Shown: positions 24,608 to 34,803, numbered from the stretch's first letter. The stretch is 50,968 bases of DNA from Opitutaceae bacterium (GCA_019455245.1 JACFMR010000012.1:1-50968); one strand, 5' to 3'. Made by a program: numbers and translations. Notes: generated by a model not told the origin, from the sequence alone.

Positions 24608-27457
24608 ATGCAGGTCGCGACGCACATTCACATCAAGGGGGCCCGCGAACACAACCTGCGGAACCTTGAGGTCAGGCTGCCGCGGGGCCGGCTCATCGTC
24701 ATCACCGGGCCGAGCGGCTCGGGGAAATCCTCGCTCGCGTTCGACACCCTCTACGCCGAGGGCTATCGCAAATACATGGAGTCGCTCTCGACGCAGGCGC
24801 GCCAGGTACTGGATCAACTGAAGCGGCCGGATGTTGATTTCATCCATGGACTTTCCCCGGTTCTCGCCATCGAGCAACGCACGGGCGGCTCGGCGCCACG
24901 CAGTACCATCGCGACGGTCACGGAAATCGCGGACTATGCCCAGCTCCTCTGGGCTGTGGCCGGCGATCAACGCTGTCCCAAGGACGGCGGCCGGGTGATC
25001 AGGCGATCGCTCGACGACAACATCCAGCGCGTGCTCACCGAATGTGCGGGGCAGCGCATCATGCTGCTGGCACCGTGCATGGTCGCGAAACCAAGCGTGC
25101 TGCGCGACGAGTTGCCCCGGCTGCGGCAGCGCGGCTTTCAGCGCGTGCGGCTGAACGGCGAGATCAAGCAACTTGATGAAGGCGACATCGTGCCCGGCGG
25201 CACCCAAAGCGTGGCCCTCGATTTGGTCGTGGACCGGTTGGTGGCCACGGCGGACCAACGGGCACGGTTGGCCGACTCACTGGAGCTGGCGTTTCGGGAG
25301 GGCAAGGATCGCGCGATTGTGCTGGCGCAGAAAACCGCGGCCGATCCCTGGCGGGAGGTGGTGCTGAGCCAGCATCTGGCCTGTGAAATCTGCGGTGATG
25401 TTTTCGACAAACTCACGCCGCGGCACTTCTCCTTCAACCACAGCGAGGGCGCGTGCCCGACCTGCGGCGGACTGGGGCGCAAGCTGCGCTTTGTGCCCGA
25501 GCTCATCGTGCCCGACCCGGAGAAAAGTGTGCGCGAGGGGGCGATCAAGCCGTGGCGCATCGGCGGAAAAAACCTGATCATCAAACACAATGCGCTCCTC
25601 AAACAACTGGCCGAACAGCTGCCGTTTGATGCCGACAAGCCTTGGCGCGAACTGCCGGAGGAGCAGCGCCGCGCCATTTTGTTCGGCGTCACCGGGCGCG
25701 AGTTTGCGTTCAAGTTACGGCGCATGCGCGAGGCGCGCGCCATGCCGTTCGCCGGTGTCATCGCCGACCTGGAGGAGAGCTTTCGCGAAACGGACAGCGA
25801 AGGATTCCGCGCCCGCCTGACCACCTACATGATCAGCGGCGATTGTCCCGAATGTCACGGCGGGCGGTTGCATGTCCGCAGTGCGGCCGTGCGGGTGGCC
25901 GACCGCGCCTATCCGGAATTTCTCTCGCTTGATGTCGAGGCCGCGCACGTCTTTGCCCACGAACTGTCGGCGCTCTACGGCCGCAACACGGCCATGACGG
26001 AGATCGTGGCGGGCATCACCCAGCGTTTGAAATTCCTGCGCGATTCCGGCCTGGGCTATCTGACGCTGGATCGGGAATACCCGAGTTTGTCGGGCGGCGA
26101 GGCGCAGCGCGTGAGGCTGGCCACCCAACTGGGCATGGGTTTGATGGGCGTGATCTACGTGCTCGACGAGCCAAGCATCGGATTGCATGCGGCCGACAAT
26201 CACCGGCTGTTGCACCAGTTGCAGGAACTGCGCGACCGCGGCAACACGGTCGTGGTGGTGGAACACGATGAGGACACCATCCGGCTGGCGGATGAACTGC
26301 TGGAACTGGGCCCGGGGGCAGGCGTGGAAGGCGGTGAGCTGCTGTTTCAAGGCACTCCGGCGGCGTGCCAGGTCCTGCCGCCGCGGGCCTCACAAACCGG
26401 CGCGTATCTGGCCCGCAAGTTGCGTGTCACCCGCGAGGCCACGGCCCGCCAGCCCGACGGAGCCTGGCTGACCGTGCGCGAGGCGTCCGAACATAACCTG
26501 CGGGGGATTGACGTGCGTTTCCCGGTCGGACTGCTGACCTGTGTCACGGGTGTCAGCGGCTCCGGGAAGAGCACCTTGGTGAACGATATCCTCGCGGCGG
26601 CGGCCGCGCGGAAATTGAACGGGGCCAAGTCCCTGCCGGGAAAGCACCGGGCCATCGAGAACCTCGATCTGTTCGAAAAGCTGGTGATGGTGGACCAGAG
26701 CCCGATCGGGCGCAGTCCGCGTTCCAACCCCGCCACCTTTGTGGGGCTGCTGGATCTGTTGCGGGATTTGTTTGCGAAGGTGCCGCTGGCCCGCGTGCGG
26801 GGCTACAAGGCGAGCCGTTTTTCCTTCAATGTGCGTGGTGGCCGGTGCGAGCGCTGCCAGGGCGACGGCGTCATCAAACTCGACATGCAGTTCATGGCCG
26901 ATGCCTACGCGCCGTGTCCGAGCTGTCAGGGGCGGCGTTTCAATCGCGAGACCCTGGAAGTGATGTTTCACGGCCGCTCCATCGCCGACGTGCTCGGGCT
27001 CACCGTCCGGGAGGCGATCTCGCTTTTCCGTCACGTGCCGCGCGTGCTCGACAAATTGGAGACGCTCGAAGCCGTGGGCTTGGGTTATTTGCAACTGGGC
27101 CAGCCGGCGCCGACCTTGTCGGGCGGCGAGGCCCAACGGCTGAAACTTTCGCTGGAGTTGAGCAAGCGTCAGCAGGGCGAGACCCTTTACATCCTGGATG
27201 AACCGACCACCGGACTGCATTGGACCGACATCCAGCGGTTGATGGATCTGCTGTTCAAGCTGCGCGATGCGGGCAACACCGTGCTGATCATCGAACACAA
27301 TCTGGATGTCATCAACCTCGCCGACTGGCTGATCGATCTCGGCCCCGGTGGCGGCAAACTGGGCGGGGAATTGATCTACGCCGGCCCGCGCGCCGGCATC
27401 GAGGCGGAAACCCGCTCGCTGACCGGACGCGCCCTCAAGCACTGGCATCACCGCTGA
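24608..27457 (+). CDS. uvrA: Excinuclease ABC subunit A (diverged UvrA)
   Basis: Damage-recognition ATPase of nucleotide excision repair, 949 residues. There are two ABC units: Walker [10 protein letters not shown] at 34-42 and GVSGSGKST at 648-656, each with a later LSGGEAQR signature (about 494 and 837). Zinc modules are intact at CEIC...CPTC (from residue 259) and CERC...CPSC (from 747). Compared with E. coli UvrA remembered motifs are altered ([47 protein letters not shown]), and the first zinc site near residue 130 is reduced to one cysteine. It may be a second UvrA paralogue rather than the main one. The start is the ATG at 24608. Confidence 0.92.
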   Translation: MQVATHIHIKGAREHNLRNLEVRLPRGRLIVITGPSGSGKSSLAFDTLYAEGYRKYMESLSTQARQVLDQLKRPDVDFIHGLSPVLAIEQRTGGSAPRSTIATVTEIADYAQLLWAVAGDQRCPKDGGRVIRRSLDDNIQRVLTECAGQRIMLLAPCMVAKPSVLRDELPRLRQRGFQRVRLNGEIKQLDEGDIVPGGTQSVALDLVVDRLVATADQRARLADSLELAFREGKDRAIVLAQKTAADPWREVVLSQHLACEICGDVFDKLTPRHFSFNHSEGACPTCGGLGRKLRFVPELIVPDPEKSVREGAIKPWRIGGKNLIIKHNALLKQLAEQLPFDADKPWRELPEEQRRAILFGVTGREFAFKLRRMREARAMPFAGVIADLEESFRETDSEGFRARLTTYMISGDCPECHGGRLHVRSAAVRVADRAYPEFLSLDVEAAHVFAHELSALYGRNTAMTEIVAGITQRLKFLRDSGLGYLTLDREYPSLSGGEAQRVRLATQLGMGLMGVIYVLDEPSIGLHAADNHRLLHQLQELRDRGNTVVVVEHDEDTIRLADELLELGPGAGVEGGELLFQGTPAACQVLPPRASQTGAYLARKLRVTREATARQPDGAWLTVREASEHNLRGIDVRFPVGLLTCVTGVSGSGKSTLVNDILAAAAARKLNGAKSLPGKHRAIENLDLFEKLVMVDQSPIGRSPRSNPATFVGLLDLLRDLFAKVPLARVRGYKASRFSFNVRGGRCERCQGDGVIKLDMQFMADAYAPCPSCQGRRFNRETLEVMFHGRSIADVLGLTVREAISLFRHVPRVLDKLETLEAVGLGYLQLGQPAPTLSGGEAQRLKLSLELSKRQQGETLYILDEPTTGLHWTDIQRLMDLLFKLRDAGNTVLIIEHNLDVINLADWLIDLGPGGGKLGGELIYAGPRAGIEAETRSLTGRALKHWHHR

Positions 27458-27542
27458 TCGGCGTAACCGGGGCGAAAATTTTCTGCAACCGGCGGGATGG
27501 GGGCGGTGTTATGGGCATGCAACCCTCAACCCAAACATCCCC

Positions 27543-28118
27543 ATGAAACTCACCCATATTCGCAGCCTGGTTGCTGCCATCGTATTCGGAACCGCCGCTT
27601 CCGCGCATGCCGCCCACGCCGGCGCAGTTGACTTCGGCGCCTTCGCCCCGGCGGCCGGCAAACAATATGTCGAGGTCAACCTCAAGCCCGCCCTGATCAA
27701 ATTCGCCGCCAAGATCGTGGCGGTTGACGAACCCGAGGCGGCGGAACTGCTGCGCAGCATCCATGGCGTCCGGGTGCATGTCGTCGGGGTGGAAGATTCC
27801 AACCGCGAATCAACCACCGCGCAAATCACGCAAATCCGCGCCGATCTGGCGGCGGCCGGCTGGGAGAACATGGCCACGGTCAGGGAGGCGACGGACGGTG
27901 CAGATGGCGATGATGTCGCGGTCTTCGTCAAAACCGGTCCGGAGGACTCCATTGCCGGCGTGGTCGTGACGGTCATGAGCGGCAAAGGTGAGGCCGTGCT
28001 GGTGAACATTGTCGGCAACATCAAGGCCGAGCAGATTGTCACGGTCGCGGAGAAGCTCGACATCAAGCCGCTGCGCGAGCTGAAGCTCAAGCAGGCGAAG
28101 GCGGACAAGGCGGTCTGA
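27543..28118 (+). CDS. DUF4252-like secreted protein
   Basis: Function unknown. 191 residues with a signal peptide (SLVAAIVFGTAASAHAAHAG), then a compact alpha/beta domain of the DUF4252 type: VEVNLKPALIKFAAKIVAV early and AVLVNIVGNIKAEQIVTVAE late. It ends in a Lys-rich tail. The start is the ATG at 27543, preceded by a 13-nt sequence that also precedes the PilT-like gene. It lies 5 nt upstream of a second protein with the same domain pattern but a membrane anchor, so the two probably work together at the envelope. Confidence 0.75.
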   Translation: MKLTHIRSLVAAIVFGTAASAHAAHAGAVDFGAFAPAAGKQYVEVNLKPALIKFAAKIVAVDEPEAAELLRSIHGVRVHVVGVEDSNRESTTAQITQIRADLAAAGWENMATVREATDGADGDDVAVFVKTGPEDSIAGVVVTVMSGKGEAVLVNIVGNIKAEQIVTVAEKLDIKPLRELKLKQAKADKAV

Positions 28119-28123
28119 GCGCC

Positions 28124-28729
28124 ATGGCGACGACGCGCGACATGAACACAAACCCATCCAAACCGCGTCGTCGCCGGCTCTGGCCCTGGATCCTGGCCGC
28201 AATTCTTGCGCCTTGGCTGGTTCTGGCCGCCGCGGCGTGGTCGATCCTCACCCCGGCCCGCGATCTGACCCGCGTCCGCCAGGCGCTGATGACCAAGGAG
28301 ACGGATGAATGGCGGCCACAGGTTCAGTTCGATCTCGGGGCCGGATCCTTGGGGCTCGCGCGGACGGTGCTGCGTTTTGTGCCGAAGGCCGGAGCCGAAC
28401 AAGGTCGCTTGCTGCTGGCCGCGGTGAACCGGGCCAGCGTGGGCGTTTACGAACGTTCCGCTTCAGGCGCTGCGCCGATCGACGCGGAGAGAATCGCCGG
28501 AGTGGAAGCCGGGCTGCGCGCCCGCGGCTGGGATCCCTTGATCAAGGTCATCGAGGCGGAAGAGGCGGTGTTGGTTTGTCATCGGGGCGAAACGGATCGC
28601 TCCGGGCAGTTTTTCATCGTGGTCATGGGGGAGGCGCAGTGCGTGTTGGTGTATGCGAAACTCACCGCGGATGACTTGTCGGGGTTGGTGACGCTGGCGC
28701 GGCGCGCGGGGGCCGACTTCAAGCTTTGA
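28124..28729 (+). CDS. Membrane-anchored DUF4252-like paralogue
   Basis: 201 residues. After an Arg/Lys-rich start there is one membrane helix (LWPWILAAILAPWLVLAAAA, about 20-40). The extracytoplasmic domain parallels the preceding gene. ARTVLRFVPKAGAEQGRLLL aligns with its first helix region, and RGWDPLIKVIEAEEAVLVCH and EAQCVLVYAKLTADDLSGLV align with its C-terminal half. This similarity is by eye only. The start is the ATG at 28124, with an ATG at 28142 as alternative. The downstream dinB begins about 65 nt later. Confidence 0.65.
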   Translation: MATTRDMNTNPSKPRRRRLWPWILAAILAPWLVLAAAAWSILTPARDLTRVRQALMTKETDEWRPQVQFDLGAGSLGLARTVLRFVPKAGAEQGRLLLAAVNRASVGVYERSASGAAPIDAERIAGVEAGLRARGWDPLIKVIEAEEAVLVCHRGETDRSGQFFIVVMGEAQCVLVYAKLTADDLSGLVTLARRAGADFKL

Positions 28730-28794
28730 GGCAGGCCGCGGTTGTCGGACGTGCGGAATTGTGTCTGGCTGCGGTCATGGCCGGACCCGACAAC

Positions 28795-29976
28795 ATGGCT
28801 TTGCGCTTGCCGACAATCGTGCACCTGGATGCCGATGCGTTTTTCGTGTCGTGCGAACAGGCGTTGAAGCCGGAATTGCGCGGCACGAAATGTGCGGTGG
28901 GCGGTCGCGAGCGCGGCATCATCTCATCGGCGAGCTACGAGGCGCGGGCCTGCGGCGTATATACCCCCATGCCCACCATGCGTGCGCTCAAGGTCTGCCC
29001 CGATCTCATTCTCATCCGCCACACCTCCGGGCTGTACGGCAAGGTCTCGCACCGGATGTTCGATCTTTGCGAAACGGTGACGCCCCTGGTGCAGCGCAAT
29101 TCGGTGGACGAAGGTTATCTCGATCTCGGACCCTGCGGTTTCAAAACGGCGGAGGCCATCGAGGCGGCGATGCGGGACCTGCAACGGCGCATCTGGGATG
29201 AACTGCGGATACCGGTCTCCATCGGCATCGCGACGAACAAACTGGTTGCACAAATCGCGTCGAAACTCCGCAAGCCGCGGGGATTTGTCAGCGTGCCGCC
29301 GGGGGAAGAGGCGGCATTTCTCGCCCCGTTGCCCGTGGGCAAGCTCCCGGGCGTGGGCGTAAAAACGGAACCGGTGTTGCAGCGGCAGGGCTTGAACACC
29401 GTCGGCGACATCCTGCGACGCTCGGAGGAAGAGCTGAAGCGGATCTTTGGGCGGGGATGGCGTGAGATGGTGGCCATGGCCCGCGGGGAGGACGACCGGC
29501 CGGTGGATACCGCGGAGGAGGACGCGAAGAGCTATTCGCAACAGGAAACCTTTGCCACCGACATCCACGATGCGTCCGAAATCGAGCGCATCGCCAAACG
29601 CATGATCGACGAACTCATGCCCAAGATCCGGCAGGATGGCAAACAGGTGCGGACCATGACGCTCAAGGTGCGCTACCCGGATTTCACGCAGGAAACCCAC
29701 GCCCGCACCTTGGAGCGGGCGACCGATCTCGAGGCGCCGTTTTACCCGCTGGTGTCGCCGCTGTTGCGCGCAGCGTGGCGCAAGCGCCTGCCGTTGCGGC
29801 TGGTAAGCGTGCGGTTTTCCGGGGTGGAGGACGGTTCGGATCAATTGGAGATGTTTGCGCAGGCCGAGGAAAAGCGCCGGCGTCTGGCCCATGTGCTCGA
29901 CCGGTTGAACCAAGGCGGCAAGGCCGAGGTGGTCCGCCACGGACACCAACTTGCCAAGCCGCCAAAGTCCGTTTAA
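28795..29976 (+). CDS. dinB: DNA polymerase IV, Y family
   Basis: Error-prone translesion polymerase, 393 residues from the ATG at 28795 (MALRLPTIVHLDADAFF). The catalytic carboxylates D12 and D105/E106 are intact (HLDADAFFVSCEQ, NSVDEGYLDLG). The steric-gate aromatic pair FF is at 16-17, and the IGIATNKLVAQIASKLRKP palm/helix-hairpin segment follows. A clamp-binding pentapeptide QLEMF lies at about 350-354, followed by a 39-residue tail, so unlike in E. coli it is internal. An ATG at 28777 would add 6 residues. No LexA box is obvious upstream. Confidence 0.95.
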   Translation: MALRLPTIVHLDADAFFVSCEQALKPELRGTKCAVGGRERGIISSASYEARACGVYTPMPTMRALKVCPDLILIRHTSGLYGKVSHRMFDLCETVTPLVQRNSVDEGYLDLGPCGFKTAEAIEAAMRDLQRRIWDELRIPVSIGIATNKLVAQIASKLRKPRGFVSVPPGEEAAFLAPLPVGKLPGVGVKTEPVLQRQGLNTVGDILRRSEEELKRIFGRGWREMVAMARGEDDRPVDTAEEDAKSYSQQETFATDIHDASEIERIAKRMIDELMPKIRQDGKQVRTMTLKVRYPDFTQETHARTLERATDLEAPFYPLVSPLLRAAWRKRLPLRLVSVRFSGVEDGSDQLEMFAQAEEKRRRLAHVLDRLNQGGKAEVVRHGHQLAKPPKSV

Positions 29977-29989
29977 CTCGCGCCTCGCC

Positions 29990-30541
29990 ATGCCAATTTA
30001 CGAGTATTACTGCCCGCAAAACCACACCATCTACCAGTTCTTTGCGAAGACACTGGCGCAAGGACGCCAGACACCCAGGTGCCCTGACAATCCCGCCTAC
30101 ACCCTGACCAAGATCGTCTCAACGTTTGCCATCACCCGGGGCGGGAAAAAGGAGGAACCTTCCGCCGATCCGGCCGGCGACACACCCGCCGATGATGATC
30201 CCAAGATGGAGGCCGCGATGGAGGCGATGGAGCGGGAATTCTCGCAGGTGGATGAGAACGATCCCCGCGCGATGGCACGCATGATGCGCCGGATGGCCGA
30301 ACTCACGGGCGAGAAAATCGACGGCGAGATGGAGGAGGTCGTGCGCAAGCTGGAGGAAGGCGCCGATCCGGAATCCTTGGAGGATCAACTCGGTGGAGAT
30401 GAGCCGGGCGATATGGATGATCCGTATGGCGAGGGTCCGGGCCCGGGCACGCCACCGACCGACCCCAAGGAAAGACGCCATCGCTGGCGGGCGTTAACCC
30501 GGCCGCCCCGGCGGGATCCCAAGCTTTATGACTACGAGTGA
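29990..30541 (+). CDS. FmdB-like protein with degenerate zinc ribbon
   Basis: 183 residues. The start MPIYEYYCPQNHTIYQFF is typical of FmdB-family putative regulators, but only single cysteines remain where two CxxC pairs are usual (CPQNH and CPDN), so zinc binding is doubtful. Residues 55-165 are acidic and low-complexity, with a helical Met/Glu-rich part (MEAAMEAMEREFSQVDENDP). The C-terminus is basic. The ATG at 29990 lies 13 nt after dinB. The end overlaps the next gene by 14 bp. Role unknown. Confidence 0.75.
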   Translation: MPIYEYYCPQNHTIYQFFAKTLAQGRQTPRCPDNPAYTLTKIVSTFAITRGGKKEEPSADPAGDTPADDDPKMEAAMEAMEREFSQVDENDPRAMARMMRRMAELTGEKIDGEMEEVVRKLEEGADPESLEDQLGGDEPGDMDDPYGEGPGPGTPPTDPKERRHRWRALTRPPRRDPKLYDYE

Positions 30542-31358
30542 CCTCACTGGCAGCGCGCCGCCTTCCGGTCCGGAAATCGCCGGGCGACTGGCCGCGGGCG
30601 CCGAAGCGGTGATGGCCGAGACGGACCTGCTGCACCGGGAATTCGGCCGGGCGGAAAGCGGGTGGAAATCCGACGGCACGCGGGTGACACCGGTTGACCT
30701 CGCCATCTCCCGGCAGATTTTCCAGCGGCTGCGCGCTAGTTTTCCGGACGACCAATTTTTCAGCGAGGAACTCGCGGATGAGGGGCGCCCGCTGCCGGTG
30801 ACCGCGCGGTTCTCGTGGGTGCTAGATCCCATCGACGGCACCAATAATTACGCCCTCGGCATCCCGCAATGCGCCATCGCCCTGGCGTTGCTGGAACATG
30901 GCCGGCCCGTGTATGGCTTTGTTTATGATCTGGCGCGCCGCACCTTGATCCAAGGCGGTCCGGGGCACGGGGTCCGGGATGGGGACGCGCTGGTGCAGGT
31001 GAACCCAAAGCCGCTGGATGCGCAGAGTATCATCGGGTTCCACAGCCCGTATGACAAACGGCATGCGCCCGTTGCCACGGTTTTGGCCTCAAATTTCAAG
31101 CTGCGCGGACTGGGCAGCAGCACCTTGCACCTGGCCTACGTCGGCACGGGCAGTTTTAACGCGGTGGTGGATCACAATGTGAAGATCTGGGATATCGCCG
31201 CCGCGGTCCCGTTCGTGCTGGCGGGCGGAGGTGTCGTGCACTTCGTCACGCCATCGCCCTTTCCGCTGCGGGAGTTCGATCTGCGGATGGAGCGGATCTA
31301 TTACCTGGCTGGCAGCGCCGCCGCCGTCGGGCAGCTGCGCAACCTGCTCAAGGTTTGA
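30528..31358 (+). CDS. Inositol monophosphatase family protein
   Basis: Mg-dependent phosphatase of the IMPase/FBPase/CysQ superfamily, 276 residues. Metal-binding motifs are complete: FFSEEL, WVLDPIDGTNNYALGIP and the C-terminal KIWDIAAAVPFVLAGGG. Substrates in this family include inositol-1-phosphate, histidinol phosphate and 3'-phosphoadenosine 5'-phosphate; the sequence does not separate them. The ATG at 30528 lies inside the end of the FmdB-like gene (14-bp overlap), indicating coupling. It converges on the beta-CASP gene with a 1-nt gap. Confidence 0.88.
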   Translation: MTTSDLTGSAPPSGPEIAGRLAAGAEAVMAETDLLHREFGRAESGWKSDGTRVTPVDLAISRQIFQRLRASFPDDQFFSEELADEGRPLPVTARFSWVLDPIDGTNNYALGIPQCAIALALLEHGRPVYGFVYDLARRTLIQGGPGHGVRDGDALVQVNPKPLDAQSIIGFHSPYDKRHAPVATVLASNFKLRGLGSSTLHLAYVGTGSFNAVVDHNVKIWDIAAAVPFVLAGGGVVHFVTPSPFPLREFDLRMERIYYLAGSAAAVGQLRNLLKV

Positions 31359-31359
31359 A

Positions 31360-32718
31360 TCAGACCTGATATTCTTGGCCGGGCACCGGATCGATCACCT
31401 TCGTCTTGGGCAGGGCCACGGCCAGTTCGTCGGCAAACCAGGCGCGCGCCGGCGGGTCGCCGTGCGTCAGCACGATGGCGCGCGGGGCGGCCTGCACGGC
31501 GAATTCGAGCAGGTCATCGCGGTCGGCGTGTCCGCTGAGTTCGAAGCGCTCGATGCGCGCCTTGATCTTCGCCTTCACATTGGCCTTGGCGAACAGAAAG
31601 GTCTCGCCGGGTTTGGCCGCGAGCAGTTTGCCGCCGGGGGTGTCGGGATCGCAGTAGCCGACGAACCCGATGGTGTTGCGCGCTTGCTCGACCAGACCGG
31701 AGGCGAGGATGTAGCTAGGCGTGTTTTCCACCATCATGCCGGAGCTGACGATGTAGAGCGCGTTCTGCTTGGTATCCTCCCCGGGGGTGAGCTTGCGGGG
31801 CAGGGGCCGGGTCTTGAGTTCCTTGATGATGCCGCGGTTGAACTGGATGTGTTTGGTCTTGCGGGAGATTTCGTCGAAATAATCCGCCAGGTCCATGCCC
31901 AGCCCGGAGGCAAAGATGGGGCAGTCGACGAGTTTGCCGAATTTGCGCGCGTCGTGCAAAACGGTGAGCACCTCCTGCATCCGGCCGAGGGCAAAGACCG
32001 GGATGAGAAAGGAGCCGCCGCGGCCGATCGTGTCGTTGATGCTGTCGATCAGTCGCGTCATTTCCTCGGTGCGGCCCTGACCCGGCTGGCGCTCGGTCTG
32101 GCCGCGGGTGGTTTCCATGATGAGCGTGTCGAAGTGGCCGCCGGGAAATTTGGCGCCGGGCAGGGTGCGTTGGTTTTCGAACAACACGTCGCCGGTGATG
32201 AAAATCTGGCGGTGCTTGTGCCGCAGCTCGATGCCGGCGGCTCCGGCCACATGACCGGCGGAGTGGAACGTGATCTCGACCTCATCCTTGTGGCCGCGGA
32301 AGCGCTTGGCGTGGCCGAAAGGCAGGCCGCTCAGCCGGCCGGCCAGGCGGTCGATTTCATCATGCGTGAACAGCGGATATTCGGGGATGTTTTCGTCCTC
32401 CTTCTGGCGCACCATCACGCTGGCCGAGTTGTGCAGCATGCGCTCGATCAACATGCGGCTGGAGGTGGTCATGACCACCGGGGTGTCGGGATGTTCACGC
32501 ATGACCAGCGGCAGGCTGCCGATGTGATCGAGGTGGCAATGGGTGATGAGGATGAGATCCAGCGTGAGGCCGCGGATCGCATTCAGGTCAGGTGTGGCGC
32601 GCCGCCCCACCTGCTTGGGATTCAGGCCGCAATCCACGAGCAGGTTGAGGTCGCCCAGTTGCAGCAGGTGACAATTGGCCCCGATGCCACCGTCGCGATT
32701 CAGGTCGGTTAACTTCAT
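31360..32718 (-). CDS. Beta-CASP metallo-beta-lactamase RNase-like protein, 452 residues
   Basis: Zinc nuclease of the CPSF73/Int11-like bacterial group. Zinc ligands: THCHLDHIG (60-66), HSAGHVAGAAGIEL and ITGDVLFENQ. Beta-CASP motifs: METTRGQTERQ, SGHADRDDLLEF and VLTHGDPPARAWF. The length fits proteins such as TTHA0252, an RNA-degrading exo/endonuclease. The ATG at 32718 (MKLTDLNRDGGIG) starts exactly at the first beta strand. It is the second beta-CASP gene in the window and is much closer to true RNA-processing enzymes than the 330-residue one. Confidence 0.9.
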   Translation of the reverse strand: MKLTDLNRDGGIGANCHLLQLGDLNLLVDCGLNPKQVGRRATPDLNAIRGLTLDLILITHCHLDHIGSLPLVMREHPDTPVVMTTSSRMLIERMLHNSASVMVRQKEDENIPEYPLFTHDEIDRLAGRLSGLPFGHAKRFRGHKDEVEITFHSAGHVAGAAGIELRHKHRQIFITGDVLFENQRTLPGAKFPGGHFDTLIMETTRGQTERQPGQGRTEEMTRLIDSINDTIGRGGSFLIPVFALGRMQEVLTVLHDARKFGKLVDCPIFASGLGMDLADYFDEISRKTKHIQFNRGIIKELKTRPLPRKLTPGEDTKQNALYIVSSGMMVENTPSYILASGLVEQARNTIGFVGYCDPDTPGGKLLAAKPGETFLFAKANVKAKIKARIERFELSGHADRDDLLEFAVQAAPRAIVLTHGDPPARAWFADELAVALPKTKVIDPVPGQEYQV

Positions 32719-32764
32719 GTGCGCCCAAGGGAGCAGAAGCCCCGTTGAACGGAAACCTAAATTT

Positions 32765-33148
32765 TCAGGCCGGAGGAATGCGCAGTTCGAACGGCGGCAG
32801 CTGCACGTGGATTTTCCGGCCGGCTTCGTCGACCCCGTGAAAACACCCGTGCGCCACGGCATCCTCGCCGGTCACATGGTAGCTGTTGTAGGAAAACTGT
32901 TCGCCGGGGGCGAGCCGCGGGGTTTCGCCGACAATCTTGTCGCCCTCGATCACCAGCCTGCTGCCGTCGGCGTGCTCGATCACCCATTTGCGGCCCAGCA
33001 ACACCACCGCATGGTCCGAGGCGTTGCGGATGGTGACGAAATAGACGAACGCGTGCGGCTTGTCCTCGGGCAGGCTGCAGCCGCCGTGATGGTAACACAG
33101 CTTGTCGAGCGAAGCGGTCAGGCCGGGGAGGGTGATGGAACGGGACAC
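32765..33148 (-). CDS. apaG: ApaG domain protein
   Basis: 127-residue fibronectin-III-like beta-sandwich of the ApaG/F-box-associated family; it binds nucleotides in some members and its role is unclear. Family motifs: HAFVYFVTIRNASDHAVVLL, GRKWVIEHADG, VVGETPRLAPGEQF-type segment (here IVGETPRLAPGEQFSYNSY) and GCFHGVDEAGRK. The start is GTG at 33148. It is divergent from purH across about 100 nt and sits 46 nt upstream of the beta-CASP gene. Confidence 0.93.
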   Translation of the reverse strand: MSRSITLPGLTASLDKLCYHHGGCSLPEDKPHAFVYFVTIRNASDHAVVLLGRKWVIEHADGSRLVIEGDKIVGETPRLAPGEQFSYNSYHVTGEDAVAHGCFHGVDEAGRKIHVQLPPFELRIPPA

Positions 33149-33249
33149 GCGGTAAAGAGAGCCGGGATTTCCGGCGGCGCAAGTCCCGCCTCAATCCGGC
33201 GGGGTTTCAAACTTGCGGCGCCTCCCGGAGCGGGTCCAAATGAACGTCT

Positions 33250-34797
33250 ATGGCAAAACTGGCACTGCTATCCGTCAGCGACAAACAAGGACTGGTCGAA
33301 TTTGCCCGCGTCTTGGTCAACGATCACGGCTACAAGTTGCTCTCGACCGGCGGCACCGCGCGGTTGTTGGCGCAGAGCGGGCTGCCCGTCACCGAGGTCA
33401 GCGAGCACACCGGGTTTCCCGAAATGATGGAAGGCCGGGTCAAGACCCTGCATCCGAAGATCCACGGCGGTTTGCTGTGCCGGCGCGACAAGCCGGATCA
33501 CCTCGCAGCGGCGCGCGATCACGGCATTGATCTCATCGATCTGGTGGTGGTGAACCTGTATCCTTTCGAGGCGACCGTGGCCAAGCCGGACGTGAGCTTT
33601 GAGGAGGCCGTCGAGAACATCGACATCGGCGGACCCTCGATGCTGCGCAGCGCGGCCAAGAACCACGAAAGTGTCACGGTGGTCTGCGACCCCGCGGATT
33701 ATCCGGCGGTGCTGGCCGCCATGAACAATCCGGCCGAATTGTCGAACCTGCGACGCAGGCTCGCGTTGAAGGTGTTCCAGCGCACCGGGCGTTATGACAC
33801 CGCCATCGCGCACTATCTCGAAAACGAATCCGCCGAGCCCGACCTTGCCGCGATCAGCGGCTTCCCGGCAACGCTCACGCTGGAATTCAAAAAGGCGCAG
33901 GCCCTGCGCTACGGGGAAAACCCGCACCAGCAGGCGGCGCTTTACGGTTCGTTCCACGAGCACTTCGAGCAACTGCAGGGCAAGGAGCTTTCCTACAACA
34001 ACCTGCTCGACATCACCTCCGCCGCCTACCTGATCGGCGACTTCGAGCGCCCGACCGTGGCGATCCTCAAGCACACCAATCCCTGCGGGGTCGCGAGCGC
34101 CGACACGCTGGAGGAAGCGTGGGCCAAGGCCTATGCGACGGACCGCCAGGCGCCGTTTGGCGGCATCATCATTGTCAACCACACGCTGGGCGGTGAGCTC
34201 GCCAAAACCATTGCCGAGATTTTCACCGAGGTGATCATCGCCCCGCGCTTCAGCGACGAGGCACTGGCCATTTTCAACCGGAAGAAGAATCTGCGGCTGA
34301 TGATCGCGAAGAGCGGCATCGGCGCCGATTCGCTGCGCGAAATCCGCTCGGTCGTCGGCGGTGTGCTGGTGCAGGACCGGGACAAGGTCGTGGGCAATCC
34401 CGCCGAGTACAAGGTCGTGACCAAGCGCCAGCCGACGGACGAAGAGTGGGCCGGCATGCTGTTTGCCTGGAAAATCTGCCGCCACGTCAAATCCAACGCC
34501 ATCGTCTATTGCCGCGGTGAACAAACGCTCGGCATCGGCGCGGGACAGATGGCGCGCGTGGACAGCTCGCGCATCGCGGTCTGGAAGGCCGGCGAGGCCG
34601 GACTGGACCTGCGCGGTTCAATTGTCGCCAGCGAGGCATTGTTCCCGTTTGCCGACGGGCTGATCGCCGCTGCCGACGCCGGCGCCACCTGTGCCATCCA
34701 GCCGGGCGGCTCGGTGCGCGACGAGGAGGTTATCCGGGCCGCCGATGAACGCGGCATGGCCATGGTCTTTACCGGCATCCGTCACTTCAAACACTGA
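33250..34797 (+). CDS. purH: Bifunctional AICAR formyltransferase/IMP cyclohydrolase
   Basis: Catalyses the last two steps of de novo IMP synthesis. At 515 residues it has the normal length. The N-terminal MGS-like cyclohydrolase domain begins [19 protein letters not shown], with [20 protein letters not shown]. The formyltransferase domain carries [15 protein letters not shown], the catalytic KHTNPCG and the C-terminal SDAFFPF-type segment (here [18 protein letters not shown]). The start is the ATG at 33250, and the gene is followed 6 nt later by the M48 protease. Confidence 0.98.
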   Translation: MAKLALLSVSDKQGLVEFARVLVNDHGYKLLSTGGTARLLAQSGLPVTEVSEHTGFPEMMEGRVKTLHPKIHGGLLCRRDKPDHLAAARDHGIDLIDLVVVNLYPFEATVAKPDVSFEEAVENIDIGGPSMLRSAAKNHESVTVVCDPADYPAVLAAMNNPAELSNLRRRLALKVFQRTGRYDTAIAHYLENESAEPDLAAISGFPATLTLEFKKAQALRYGENPHQQAALYGSFHEHFEQLQGKELSYNNLLDITSAAYLIGDFERPTVAILKHTNPCGVASADTLEEAWAKAYATDRQAPFGGIIIVNHTLGGELAKTIAEIFTEVIIAPRFSDEALAIFNRKKNLRLMIAKSGIGADSLREIRSVVGGVLVQDRDKVVGNPAEYKVVTKRQPTDEEWAGMLFAWKICRHVKSNAIVYCRGEQTLGIGAGQMARVDSSRIAVWKAGEAGLDLRGSIVASEALFPFADGLIAAADAGATCAIQPGGSVRDEEVIRAADERGMAMVFTGIRHFKH

Positions 34798-34803
34798 ACC
34801 GCC

